Below the pieces are notes generated by a model that did not search any database, was not told the DNA's origin, and saw nothing but the letters and a program-made list of their open reading frames with translations. Shown here piece after piece: positions 1-8,786 of a stretch of DNA of 64,000 nucleotides; the first letter of the stretch is position 1, and each line of letters opens with the position of its first letter. This stretch comes from CAXBNB01 sp965267535 (GTDB taxonomy: Bacteria > Bacteroidota > Bacteroidia > Cytophagales > Cyclobacteriaceae), in the NCBI GenBank assembly GCA_965267535.1, contig OZ254082.1, forward strand, positions 2,170,001 through 2,234,000, given 5' to 3'. A program made the translations under genes and the position numbers.

Positions 1-740
1 TGCGTAAGGTCACGGGGCGACTCTACCTCAGGGTACTGTTTCCTCACTGTATCCACCACGGATTCCACATCGCTTCGGCGCTCGTTGTAAGCTGAGTCGG
101 TCAGTTCATGTGTCACGCATGTATCGAGCAGCACGATAGTATAATTGCCCAACAGGGCAGGAAAGTAGTTGTATTGCAGGTTGCGGCAGTCCAGAAACAG
201 GCAGTGATCCTTTTTGCTAAACGTAACTGCATATTGATCCATCAGCCCGCAGTTGAGGCCTACACGGTGCTCTGTAGACTGAGCCATTTTCGTTATCTTC
301 TCTTTGGATAGGCCAAGGTCAAACAGTTCGCTGATAGCGTAGAGTAGTCCACAAGTAAGTGCCGCCGAAGAGGAGAGTCCTGCACCGATGGGTATATTGC
401 CCCCAAACACCAGGTTAAAACCACCGATTGCGTACCCCTGGGTATTCAGTTCTGCCATTAGCGATTCCATATATTTCATCCAGCCACCTGAGGCTACTTC
501 ATGCGTGGCTACCTGAAGTAGCTTTTGTTCGCTGTAGTCGGCCGAATACAAGTTGGCTTTATCCGTATGGTTTTTGCCAATAGCAAAATAGGTGTACTTG
601 TCTATTGCTGCCGGCAAAACATAACCCAGGTTGTAGTCCGTATGCTCGCCTATCATGTTGATTCTGCCCGGGGCTTGTACCATTAGCTCCGGTGCTGTAG
701 AATACAGTTTAGTATATTCCGATTTAATTAATTCTATCAT
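1..740 (-). CDS. galK: Galactokinase, N-terminal part (runs off the window)
   Basis: The minus-strand reading frame starts at the ATG at 740-738 and stays open to the window edge, giving about 246 residues of an enzyme usually near 380. The galactokinase signature PGRINMIGEHTDYN lies at residues 24-37. The GHMP-kinase glycine/serine loop PIGAGLSSSAA follows near residue 112, and GLMDQ further on carries the expected catalytic aspartate. The enzyme phosphorylates D-galactose to galactose-1-phosphate with ATP in the Leloir pathway. The C-terminus lies outside the window, so neighbouring gal genes cannot be checked. Identification is secure; only its completeness is unknown. Confidence 0.95.
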   Translation of the reverse strand, partial: MIELIKSEYTKLYSTAPELMVQAPGRINMIGEHTDYNLGYVLPAAIDKYTYFAIGKNHTDKANLYSADYSEQKLLQVATHEVASGGWMKYMESLMAELNTQGYAIGGFNLVFGGNIPIGAGLSSSAALTCGLLYAISELFDLGLSKEKITKMAQSTEHRVGLNCGLMDQYAVTFSKKDHCLFLDCRNLQYNYFPALLGNYTIVLLDTCVTHELTDSAYNERRSDVESVVDTVRKQYPEVESPRDLT

Positions 741-941
741 TTGTGGGCAAATTTAATCTGTTAATCGTAATTGATACGTTTAAAGATGAAAAGGTTACTA
801 ATTTACTAAAAAAAGACCTTTTTACAACGATAGACGCGGATTGTTTTGTAGACACACAGGGTAAATATACGGTATGCGCACCTGCGGGAAGTTTTATAAA
901 ACCTTTTTAAGGTATTAACCAATCAGTGTTGCGTATTGCCA

Positions 942-3900
942 TTACCGGTGAAACTTGCCAAAGGAAAGCAGGTGAATGATTTTTTTGAGCCAATCCTGAA
1001 CCAGGGCAATGTAGAGCAACAGACTGATCAGCCAAATGGCCAGAATATTGAACCAAAAAGTGTCTAATTCCACCGAGCCTATTTTTTTGGATGGCGCGTA
1101 AAAATGTGCATGACCCCAAGGCGAATCGGGAGTGTGGTAGATGGGATCTTTTTTTCGAATCAGTCGCCCGTTGTGCTCAGCTATTTTTTCTATCGTACTT
1201 CGGTTGAGTACTAAATTGGCCAGCCCCTTGTTGTGATGGTTTCGCTTGAGTTGTAGTAGTTTTTCTTTCCCCATGGTATCGCTCAGAGCCTTGTACTGCA
1301 TATCGCGTTTTTGGAGAGCTGTGGTGCGTTGCTGTTCGTATTGCGTTTGTTTTTTGTCCAGAAAAGAGAGTACTGAACGAAAAGCGGCACTGTCGTAATC
1401 TGCATGTGTGAGTGTTTTGAGTAAGACGGGTGGGCAAGACATTTGTGAGAGGGCATGGTGCAGCAAGGCGAGCTTTTGTTCGGAGGCGGCAGTGTTGTCA
1501 GTTTGGTGGTACGCCAGTGCAAAGGCTGCTTCTTTTTTTACCTGGGGTAAAAGGAAGGAAGCCTGATAGCTGGTATTGCTGATGTTCTGGTCGTAAGTAA
1601 AAAACAACTTTTCATAAGGGTTGTTTTTAAATTGCTCTACGGCGAGAGCCTCATACGCCCAGCGTGATGTCATGATGTTGCCTACCAGAGGCACCTGCTC
1701 TTCGTTTCTTATGCTTTTGTGCAATTCGTCGAAACGAATCATGGCACCTCCCAGCAGAAGCTGAGGTACGAGCAGCAGCGGGATGAGGATATAAATGGTC
1801 ACGATGGAATTAAGGCCGGATGAAATGTTGAGACCGAGTATGCCAGCAAAACATCCCGTAGAAAAGAGTATAAGCCAGTAGCTGAAAACCAGTCCTTCGA
1901 TTTCCAGTATGGCATGGCTTACTACCACAAAAATGAGCATTTGAAGTCCCGTAAGGCCAAAGAGGTAGATAATCTTGGAATTGAGATAGCTACGTCGGCT
2001 AAGGTTGAGGAAAGATTCACGTTCGATGATTTTTCTATCTCTGAAAATCTCTTCGGCACTTACCGACAGGCCTAAAAAAAGAGCCACAACCACTGACATA
2101 AACAGGTATATCGAGAGGTTTTTATTTTCACTGAAAATGTACTCGTTTGCAGAGTATTTGGATAGGTAGCCGAGAATAAAAGCAAGCAAGGGGGGCTCCA
2201 GCAGGTTGAGCAGTATGTATTGCAGGTTAGTATGCTTGGCCAGTAAGGTTCGTCGGATAAATAGGGTGAGCTGCTCCCATCGGGGAGGGATTTGAAACTG
2301 AGTAGGAGGCAGGGCTGTTTCCCACTTCAGCTTCTGCAGCTGGGGCAGGATGTTTTCTCTGTATTTTTCGTACCAGCTGGCCGGGGAGGTTTTGCGCTTC
2401 AGTGATGTTCGCCCTTTGTCGTCTATTTCCCGGGCTTCTACTATGTGTAGCACCTGTTCAGTAATCACATTGCCACAGGTTCTGCATTCACTTTCTGCTG
2501 CATTTACCTGAGTGTTCATGGTTTTAAAATACACGATGGAGTCGATCGGGTGACCATTGTATATGGGATAACCACCTTTATCCAGAATCCACAGCTTGTC
2601 GAGCAGCTTAAAAATATCCGACGATGGCTGATGAATGATGGCAATGACAAGTTTGCCTTTGTTGGACTGTTCTTTGAGCAGGTGCATTACTTTTTCAGAG
2701 TCCATAGAAGACAGCCCGGAGGTAGGTTCGTCTACAAAAAGTATGGAGGGTTCGCGCATGAGCTCTAATCCGATGTTGAGACGCTTACGTTGACCTCCGC
2801 TGATAGTTTTGTTCAACGGGTCGCCCACCTGTAGGTCTGCTATATCGGCTATGTCTAGGTCTGTAAGTACTTTGTGTACTGTTGCCTTTATTTTTTCTTC
2901 TGAAAACCCCCCAAAGCAAAGTTTGGCGTTGAAGTAGAGGTTTTCGTATACGGTGAGTTCTTCGAAGAGCAGGTCGTCCTGTGGCACATAGCCGATTAGC
3001 CCCTCACTGGCGCACCGGCTAATGCTGTGGCCGTTGATGCGCAGCTTTCCTGCGTCGGGCTGTAGCTTGCCACTGAGTAGATTGATCAGCGTGGACTTGC
3101 CCGATCCACTGCCTCCCATAATACCTACTAGTGTGCCGGATTGCTCACAAAAGCTAAATGGTTTGATACCATTGTCGCTGTTTTTGAAGCGAAAAGATAC
3201 CTGATCTCCCCAGAGTACCGTTTTGATTTTTTTATCGTCCAGTAAAAACTGCTTACTAATAACTGATTCGTAGATCGGTTGGATTTCTGCACCTTTGATA
3301 ATAGCACCAGGCCTTAGGTTGTAGGTGTTGCCTGATATCATTTTCTTGCCCTCTATGTAGAGGTTGAGCGGACCGGTGTACCGGCATACAAACAGTTTGA
3401 CACTGCTGATGTAGAGTATGGAGATTTTACCGAAGAGGTGTTTGTCGTAGATGTGTCTGAATTCGTCAACTCCCGGTACTTTTTTGTTTTTCATCAGCCA
3501 GGCCATCTCTTCGGGCCATTCGGTCATCCGGTTGTCGATGATCAAAACGGCATCTTTCGAAATGTCAGCCAATGTGGGGTCGAGGATAAACGATTTGATG
3601 TTGTTCGTTTCCTCGTTGGATATGTGAAAGTTGAGTGCTACAAGCTGTATAAACTCGGCTTCTTTATCGGATACTTTCTTGTCTGTGTTGATCAGTTCGA
3701 TCAGTTGTATAAATAGAATAACCCTGTCGTATCGTACCAATTCTGCATTGAGTTGATTGCAGATTTTTGTTACCTGAATAATGTTTTTTGTGTCGAGTTC
3801 TACGATTTTTTCTACCGGTACTCCGGTAGCTTCCCGTCGGTAAAAGTCGACATAGTTTTGATACAGTTCCAGGTATTTGCCTGCCAGTTCCTGGTTGAGG

Positions 3901-4013
3901 AGTTTTTCCAGGTAGGGCTTTACGATAATATTGCCAGTATCCACTTCTTCGTCTTTTACACTTTCGATAATCGCGAAGAGGTGCATAAGGGCGTTGATGA
4001 TGGATTCGCTCAT
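942..4013 (-). CDS. Large ABCG-type ABC transporter with TerB-like N-terminus and extracytoplasmic insert
   Basis: A 1023-residue half-transporter. Residues about 1-140 are helical and resemble TerB-like domains. A short beta-rich linker follows. The ATPase domain has Walker A GGSGSGKST at 300-308, signature ISGGQRKR near 403 and Walker B ILFVDEP near 425. This ATPase-then-membrane order is that of ABCG/ABC2 exporters. A CRTC pair near 509 sits in the linker to the membrane part. Five hydrophobic segments lie between about 595 and 760. An unusually long soluble insert (about 762-980) precedes a last membrane helix near 985-1005. Family knowledge points to export of a lipophilic or envelope compound; the substrate is unknown. 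A terminator separates it from the upstream lipoprotein gene, so it probably has its own promoter. Confidence 0.85.
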   Translation of the reverse strand: MSESIINALMHLFAIIESVKDEEVDTGNIIVKPYLEKLLNQELAGKYLELYQNYVDFYRREATGVPVEKIVELDTKNIIQVTKICNQLNAELVRYDRVILFIQLIELINTDKKVSDKEAEFIQLVALNFHISNEETNNIKSFILDPTLADISKDAVLIIDNRMTEWPEEMAWLMKNKKVPGVDEFRHIYDKHLFGKISILYISSVKLFVCRYTGPLNLYIEGKKMISGNTYNLRPGAIIKGAEIQPIYESVISKQFLLDDKKIKTVLWGDQVSFRFKNSDNGIKPFSFCEQSGTLVGIMGGSGSGKSTLINLLSGKLQPDAGKLRINGHSISRCASEGLIGYVPQDDLLFEELTVYENLYFNAKLCFGGFSEEKIKATVHKVLTDLDIADIADLQVGDPLNKTISGGQRKRLNIGLELMREPSILFVDEPTSGLSSMDSEKVMHLLKEQSNKGKLVIAIIHQPSSDIFKLLDKLWILDKGGYPIYNGHPIDSIVYFKTMNTQVNAAESECRTCGNVITEQVLHIVEAREIDDKGRTSLKRKTSPASWYEKYRENILPQLQKLKWETALPPTQFQIPPRWEQLTLFIRRTLLAKHTNLQYILLNLLEPPLLAFILGYLSKYSANEYIFSENKNLSIYLFMSVVVALFLGLSVSAEEIFRDRKIIERESFLNLSRRSYLNSKIIYLFGLTGLQMLIFVVVSHAILEIEGLVFSYWLILFSTGCFAGILGLNISSGLNSIVTIYILIPLLLVPQLLLGGAMIRFDELHKSIRNEEQVPLVGNIMTSRWAYEALAVEQFKNNPYEKLFFTYDQNISNTSYQASFLLPQVKKEAAFALAYHQTDNTAASEQKLALLHHALSQMSCPPVLLKTLTHADYDSAAFRSVLSFLDKKQTQYEQQRTTALQKRDMQYKALSDTMGKEKLLQLKRNHHNKGLANLVLNRSTIEKIAEHNGRLIRKKDPIYHTPDSPWGHAHFYAPSKKIGSVELDTFWFNILAIWLISLLLYIALVQDWLKKIIHLLSFGKFHR

Positions 4014-4049
4014 AGGGCTGGCTGTAGTTTAGTAGGAGTCAGGGTGAGG

Positions 4050-4091
4050 TTAAAAAAAGGGTATGACGGACTGGTTTCCGACATACCCTTT
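4050..4091 (-). terminator. Rho-independent terminator of the lipoprotein gene
   Basis: On the minus strand AAAGGGTATG (4091-4082) pairs perfectly with CATACCCTTT (4065-4056). An inner CGGA/TCCG pairing extends the stem, and a T-run (4058-4052) follows. It ends transcription of the lipoprotein gene before the ABC transporter gene. Confidence 0.85.
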
Positions 4092-4111
4092 GAATGAAAG
4101 CATAGCTTCTG

Positions 4112-4945
4112 CTAGTTTATGATTTCGTCTCTTGTGGATTTTACATTGTCGAGTATGTCGCCCAATTGGCCTTTGGTGATGCCTGCTTCTTCGATTACAC
4201 CATCGTAAGTCAGGTTAAGAAAGCGGATAAGCGGCAGTACGGCATTTACATCTTCATCGTCTTTGTATTTTTCACATAGCTCTGCCAGTTTTTTCGCTGC
4301 GGTTTTCTGGTTGCCTACTATGTCCATCAGGCGTTTGTCGTAGTTGCTGGATATGGCCAGCTGTGTGGTTATGTACAGGCCTTCTATCCAGCTGCCGGCT
4401 ACCACTAGCAATGCCAGTTTGTCTTGCCCGTTTTGGTTTAGTTGCTCGTAGGTACGGTAAAACGACTTGGAAATAATTTGTATAAGCGAGTCTTTGTTGT
4501 CTATGTTGGCTTCTATTCTGTTGGCCATATCCTGGGTAAATACATTGGATATCTGCAGGTCGTTGATCAGTGATCTGGAGACTTCTAAAAACTTCATGGT
4601 CTCTTCCTGCTTGTTGTAGGTGCTGGCATAGCTTAAATCAGCACCATATACTCCCAGGTTCAGCGCTTTGGTGCGTTGGGTCTCGTACTTGTCTACATTT
4701 TCTACCGGGTTGGTGATGTCGAGCACAAATGCTGCGTCTGCATCCTGCAGGAGCTGAGTAACCTCATAGGATGTAGGTATAGGGTATTTAAATTCCTTTT
4801 CCACCATTTTACTTATTTGTTCGGTATCGATAGCAGTGTCGTTGGTGGTCTCCTGTTGTTTTTTGCCTCCTGAGCAGGCCAGTATACATCCGGATAGTGC
4901 AGCTACAGCCAGAAATTGTGTTGTTTTTTTGTAGGTATTTGTCAT
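4112..4945 (-). CDS. Conserved lipoprotein of unknown function
   Basis: 277 residues with a lipoprotein signal. The hydrophobic stretch ends in two possible lipoboxes, LSGC (Cys20) and ILAC (Cys24). A charged SGGKKQQ stretch follows, as expected for a protein released from the inner membrane after lipidation. The mature part is mostly helical with no recognisable catalytic motif. I know similar unannotated lipoproteins from other Bacteroidota but cannot assign a function. It is transcribed alone: the 440 bp upstream hold a repeat element and the sucD terminator, and its own terminator follows directly. Confidence 0.8.
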   Translation of the reverse strand: MTNTYKKTTQFLAVAALSGCILACSGGKKQQETTNDTAIDTEQISKMVEKEFKYPIPTSYEVTQLLQDADAAFVLDITNPVENVDKYETQRTKALNLGVYGADLSYASTYNKQEETMKFLEVSRSLINDLQISNVFTQDMANRIEANIDNKDSLIQIISKSFYRTYEQLNQNGQDKLALLVVAGSWIEGLYITTQLAISSNYDKRLMDIVGNQKTAAKKLAELCEKYKDDEDVNAVLPLIRFLNLTYDGVIEEAGITKGQLGDILDNVKSTRDEIIN

Positions 4946-5023
4946 GTTATAAAATGTAGGTTATTGAGTAATAGCTAAAGCTATAAAAATTAGCTTAATT
5001 CCACAAGGTTAAATGGGTTGGCG

Positions 5024-5298
5024 AAATAGGCTCAGCTTAGAAAGTCTCCGGTAGGTTAGCTACACGGCGGGTGAGGTAAAATGTATAGGTATACTTCAAT
5101 CCTTGCCCAAAACAGTAGATGATATGCCAGAAACTAACGTCTAAGAGATCACATGTTGATTCTTTGTTGCACGGATAAATCGTGCATTTTGCTTAAAAAG
5201 TTTGTATCAAATAAGATAGACCTACTCTAAAAATGCTGTAAATCGCTCTCCCTGGTATTAATCCACAAATAAAAGTGTTTTTTAAGCCGAGCCTAAAT
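5024..5298. repeat. Repeat element A with terminal inverted repeats (MITE-like)
   Basis: Left end AAATAGGCTCAGCTTAGAAA (5024-5043) and the reverse complement of the right end (5279-5298) match at 16 of 20 positions. The interior shares blocks with element B (8277-8786): ACTAACGT, then TCGTGCATTTTGC followed by AAAAAG and ATCAAATAA, then GCTGTAAAT near the right end. No open reading frame is present. It occupies most of the 441-bp gap between the lipoprotein gene and sucD. It is probably a non-autonomous mobile repeat; no transposase is seen. Confidence 0.7.
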
Positions 5299-5330
5299 AG
5301 GGAAGAAGAGGGGCACTTAAAAATAGGGCA

Positions 5331-5360
5331 ATAAAAAAACCGACCTGAAAAGGCCGGTTT
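5331..5360 (-). terminator. sucD terminator
   Basis: On the minus strand AAACCGGCC (5360-5352) pairs with GGTCGGTTT (5345-5337), with one G-T pair in nine, a 6-nt loop and a following T-run. It lies 26 bp after the sucD stop. Confidence 0.9.
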
Positions 5361-5386
5361 CTTTTCTGGAAAATATTTTGAGAGGT

Positions 5387-6262
5387 TTAGGCAGTGAGTG
5401 CCTTAGCCATGGTTTCTCCTATATCAGCAGGTGAACTTACTACGTGTAGTCCGCATTCTGCCATGATTTTCATTTTAGCTTCTGCTGTATCGTCTGCACC
5501 ACCGATAATCGCACCGGCATGTCCCATTCGCTTGCCTTTGGGCGCTGTTTGTCCGGCGATAAATCCTACTACAGGCTTAGGGTTGCCCTGAGCTTTGATC
5601 CATCGTGCTGCTTCAGCTTCGTAGTTTCCGCCGATTTCGCCTATCATTACTATTCCTTCAGTTTCAGGATCGTTCATAAGCATTTCTACGGCTTGTTTGG
5701 TAGATGTACCGATTATAGGATCTCCTCCGATACCGATAGCGGTAGATATACCCAATCCGGCTTTTACTACCTGATCAGCAGCTTCGTAAGTAAGCGTACC
5801 GGATTTTGATACGATACCGATCTTTCCTGTTTTGAATACAAAACCAGGCATGATACCTACTTTGGCTTCTCCCGGAGTAATAACACCCGGGCAGTTAGGG
5901 CCTATCAATGTGATGTCTTTGTTTTTGAGGTAATTTTTAGCAGTTACCATATCTTTTACGGGAATGCCCTCTGTGATGGTAACGATAACCTTAATGCCTG
6001 CATCGGCAGCTTCCATGATGGCGTCAGCGGCAAATGCGGGGGGTACAAAGATAATGGATACATTAGCTCCGGCTTTCTCTACAGCCTCTTGTACGGTGTT
6101 GAATACAGGTCTGTCCAAGTGAGTCTGACCTCCTTTACCGGGTGTAACTCCACCGACTACATTTGATCCGTACTCGATCATTTGTGAGGCGTGAAAAGTA
6201 CCCTCAGAACCGGTGAAACCCTGAACGATTATTTTAGAATCTTTATTTACTAGTACACTCAT
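5387..6262 (-). CDS. sucD: Succinate-CoA ligase, alpha subunit
   Basis: 291 residues, the normal length for the ADP/GDP-forming succinyl-CoA synthetase alpha chain. The CoA-binding fold begins at the N-terminus (VQGFTGSEGTFH). IGPNCPGVI and GIVSKSGTLTYE are family hallmarks. The phosphohistidine sits in KRMGHAGAIIGG near the C-terminus. With SucB-type beta chain SucC it interconverts succinyl-CoA and succinate in the TCA cycle, coupled to nucleotide triphosphate formation. sucC is not adjacent, so the two subunits are encoded apart here. A perfect phylum-type promoter lies 18 bp upstream and a terminator follows, so this is a monocistronic unit. Confidence 0.97.
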   Translation of the reverse strand: MSVLVNKDSKIIVQGFTGSEGTFHASQMIEYGSNVVGGVTPGKGGQTHLDRPVFNTVQEAVEKAGANVSIIFVPPAFAADAIMEAADAGIKVIVTITEGIPVKDMVTAKNYLKNKDITLIGPNCPGVITPGEAKVGIMPGFVFKTGKIGIVSKSGTLTYEAADQVVKAGLGISTAIGIGGDPIIGTSTKQAVEMLMNDPETEGIVMIGEIGGNYEAEAARWIKAQGNPKPVVGFIAGQTAPKGKRMGHAGAIIGGADDTAEAKMKIMAECGLHVVSSPADIGETMAKALTA

Positions 6263-6279
6263 GCGTTTTCGATTTTGTG

Positions 6280-6310
6280 CAAAAATAGAAGAATAAATCT
6301 CTTAACCAAA
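6280..6310 (-). promoter_or_regulatory. Bacteroidota-type promoter of sucD
   Basis: Read on the minus strand: -33 element TTTG (6310-6307), spacer of exactly 19 bp, -7 element TATTTTTG (6287-6280). This is a perfect match to TTTG-N19-TAnnTTTG. Transcription should start near 6273, giving a leader of about 10 nt before the ATG at 6262. Confidence 0.8.
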
Positions 6311-6490
6311 GGTGAAATCTAATTGGCATAAATTATCCTAAATGTTTTTGAATTTCACCAGCCCACAGCTGTCTGTTTTTTTGCTTTTCAGCTACTACTC
6401 ACAACTAAAAACGGGGAAGAAAACCTGGTCTGTATCCGTTGAGAGATTACAACCTGTCGGATGTCTTTGTCACCCCAACACAGCGTAGAA

Positions 6491-6973
6491 TTAGTCGTTG
6501 AGCATGTAATTGTCTATAAATTCACGTACAGCCCCTTCGCCTCCCTTGCGCGATAATTTGATGTCTGCTATGGCCAGTATTTTGTCGTGAGCATCCGAAG
6601 GGCAGGCTGATATGCCTACTGCCTGCATGATGCCCAGGTCATTGATGTCGTCACCGATGTAGGCAATCTGCTCCCTGCTGATACCCAATTCCGAGCACCA
6701 TTGATCCAGCACCACGAGCTTGTCTTCCATACCCACGTAGCAGTTTTGAATCCCTAGCACTTCAGCACGGGCGGTTACCATTTCACTCACCATACTGTGA
6801 CTGATAATGCCTACTTGTTTGCCTGCCTTTACCAGTTGTCGTATGCCCAAGCCGTCTTTGGCGTTGTATTTCTTGAATTGTGTGCCGTCTTGTGTTACAT
6901 AAACTCCCCCGTCAGTGAGGGTGCCGTCTACGTCTAGTATGAGTAATTGTATGTCGTCTGTTTTTTTGTTCAT
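6491..6973 (-). CDS. kdsC: 3-deoxy-D-manno-octulosonate 8-phosphate phosphatase (KDO-8-P phosphatase)
   Basis: 160 residues, typical of the cap-less, tetrameric HAD phosphatase KdsC. Motif I is LDVDGTLTDGG near residue 13, with both catalytic aspartates. The stretch KKYNAKDGLGI is characteristic of KdsC. Motif IV appears as AYIGDDINDLGIM. The enzyme removes phosphate from KDO-8-phosphate in lipopolysaccharide core synthesis, in the cytoplasm. Other kds genes are not beside it. The 228-bp gap to sucD carries the sucD promoter, so the two genes are independent. Confidence 0.92.
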   Translation of the reverse strand: MNKKTDDIQLLILDVDGTLTDGGVYVTQDGTQFKKYNAKDGLGIRQLVKAGKQVGIISHSMVSEMVTARAEVLGIQNCYVGMEDKLVVLDQWCSELGISREQIAYIGDDINDLGIMQAVGISACPSDAHDKILAIADIKLSRKGGEGAVREFIDNYMLND

Positions 6974-7179
6974 AGCATAAAAATTTGAAGTGGCAATTTA
7001 TGGAAATTAATGAGTAAATGCTGACTTGTAGAAAGCTGATAGCTGGTGCAAGTGCCTGTGTCAAACAAAAACAAGTGAAAGTGCATTTTCCTAAGAAAAT
7101 AAAAAACAACAGTTTCTCAGTACCTGACTTTAGTAGGAAAAATGATGGAGTGGGTACCACATTGTAAACAAGGGGTGTA

Positions 7180-7210
7180 TTGACATCATCGTGGAAAATT
7201 TTTAACTTTT
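7180..7210 (+). promoter_or_regulatory. Probable promoter of the bTHX gene
   Basis: TTG (7180-7182), a 20-bp spacer and TAACTTTT (7203-7210) match the phylum consensus with one mismatch in the -7 element. The start codon is 24 bp downstream. Confidence 0.45.
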
Positions 7211-7234
7211 CGCTAACAACAAAACACTTAAAAC

Positions 7235-7354
7235 ATGGGTAAAGGAGATATTAAAACCAAAAGAGGAAAACTCAGTAATAAGTCTTACGGAGTAAAACGA
7301 CCAAGAAAACGCCGACGGAATTCTCCGGGTGGCACAGCAAAGAAAGCTAAGTAG
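7235..7354 (+). CDS. 30S ribosomal protein bTHX
   Basis: A 39-residue, strongly basic protein beginning MGKGDIKTKRGKLSNKSYGV and continuing with an arginine/lysine cluster (RPRKRRR). The MGKGD-KTKRGK-SYGV-RPRK pattern is the signature of bacterial THX ribosomal proteins, found in Thermus and widely in Bacteroidota. It sits in the 30S head and stabilises rRNA. The tail NSPGGTAKKAK extends beyond the shortest homologues. A plausible promoter lies just upstream. It is easily missed because of its size, but the motif is convincing. Confidence 0.9.
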   Translation: MGKGDIKTKRGKLSNKSYGVKRPRKRRRNSPGGTAKKAK

Positions 7355-7613
7355 GCTCAATTGAGATGAATGCCCTAAGGATCACAAGTGAACCCTTAGA
7401 GGCAGGAAGGCCTACTGGATTGAAAATTTGTATAGAAAAGCTGTTTTAAAAAGAATCGACATCATGTCGTTTTGGGTAAACAAACTACTGTAGCGCAAAT
7501 AAGTCTTGGACCTGTGGTGTGCCCAACCTGTCTTTTTGAAGCAGCTTTTGTTTTTTCAGTGGGTTTATTCTTTAAATTCGCACATCTTTTTTTTGATGAA
7601 ATAAAGCAAACGG

Positions 7614-8276
7614 GTGAAGCATTTTCTATTACTTATGATCCTCACAGCCGGGGTAAGTCTGGCTGCAATGGGGCAAAACAGGACCTACCTCGGCGTGAAG
7701 GGAGGGTATAACTATGCCACCGCTACGTTTAGTCACGCTCTCCAGCGCATCAACATAGAAGAGGGCTACAAGCCGGGCATGCATATAGGGCTGGTAGCTA
7801 TGAACTACATGGAAAAAAATATTGGCCTGCAGGTAGAGTTGAATTATACCCAAAAAGGGTGGACGCAGTTATTTAACCCCGGAACGCCCAAGTTTACCAC
7901 GGACCTGGATTATATAGAGTTACCCATGTATATGAATGTGTACATAGGCAATAAAAAACTTCGGGTATTTTTCAATCTTGGAATTTATGCAGAATACCTG
8001 ATAGGTGTGAAGTCCAGTCCGCACCCTGCGGATACACAGGGGTATGATTTTCACCCTTATGATACATCAAGAGATCGTCGGTTTGGCTATGGTATGATTG
8101 GAGGAGGAGGTATTTACCGCGATTTTAGTTTTGGTACACTTCTTATTCAGGGAGCGTTTGCTTACGGCATTAGCAATGTACTCGATCCCATTACGGAAGA
8201 TTCGGGCATTCCCGATATTTCAAATCTCATTACTTCCTCTGTCTCTATCGGTTATATGATCAAGATAGGACATTAG
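7614..8276 (+). CDS. PorT-like outer-membrane beta-barrel protein
   Basis: 220 residues. The start is the GTG at 7614, because only this gives a complete signal peptide (MKHFLLLMILTAGVSLAAMG, cut after GQ). The mature protein opens with NRTYLGVKGGYNYA. It then alternates polar and hydrophobic residues with glycine/tyrosine turns, as in the small 8-strand outer-membrane barrel families of Bacteroidota (porin/PorT-like). The last strand ends SIGYMIKIGH. Function is unknown; a structural or minor-porin role in the outer membrane is inferred. The 259 bp upstream hold nothing recognisable apart from a short CGACA/TGTCG palindrome at 7457-7469. Confidence 0.75.
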   Translation: MKHFLLLMILTAGVSLAAMGQNRTYLGVKGGYNYATATFSHALQRINIEEGYKPGMHIGLVAMNYMEKNIGLQVELNYTQKGWTQLFNPGTPKFTTDLDYIELPMYMNVYIGNKKLRVFFNLGIYAEYLIGVKSSPHPADTQGYDFHPYDTSRDRRFGYGMIGGGGIYRDFSFGTLLIQGAFAYGISNVLDPITEDSGIPDISNLITSSVSIGYMIKIGH

Positions 8277-8786
8277 TTAGGCTCTGCTGAGACTAACGTT
8301 CAAAGGATTGCTTGTTGATTTTATGTTGCCCGGAAAATCGTGCATTTTGCTCAAAAAGCTTGCATCAAATAATAAGGCTTTATATGAATTTGTGTGGAAA
8401 GTAGAATTATCAGAAGTGAAATTATAGCCAACACACAAAAAAGGTAAGAACTTGCAGAAAGCTGGTTCAAAAGAAAGAGCGATAAGGAGGGGGGAAGGAA
8501 AATTGGCGAGCGGATGCGGGTAAAGGCCTTGAGCGTTAAATTTTCCATGATTTTTGCCTACTTTTTATCTAGAAAAAGTAGGTGCCCTTCCGGCATTAGG
8601 AAAAGAGTAAGCGAACAACTGCTTGGTATCTTTTGCAATAGTCTTCTTGTCAAATTGTATGTTATAATAAATTTACCCATTGTAAATCACATAACACCAA
8701 TAAGTAATACCTACGATAAAAATTGCTGTAAATTGTTCCCCTTAGTCTTAAGGTACAAAGTAAATGTGTTTCTCAGCAGAGTCTAG
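8277..8786. repeat. Repeat element B with terminal inverted repeats (MITE-like, composite)
   Basis: Left end TTAGGCTCTGCTGAGAC (8277-8293) matches the reverse complement of 8767-8786 (TAGACTCTGCTGAGAAAC) at 14 of the first 15 positions. It exactly fills the gap between the stop codons of two convergent genes. The outer parts are related to element A (5024-5298). About 330 bp between ATCAAATAA (near 8371) and TACCTACGATAAAAATTGCT (near 8708) have no counterpart in A. No credible gene is present inside. Confidence 0.7.

Noticed and set aside
743..910. Open frame of 55 codons (GTG start) divergent from galK
   Set aside because: Composition looks protein-like, but it starts 2 bp from the galK start with no room for a promoter. 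It has no recognisable motif, so chance is as likely.
7352..7366. TAGGCTCAATTGAGA overlapping the bTHX stop codon
   Set aside because: Resembles the A/B terminal repeat, but there is no second end or shared interior.
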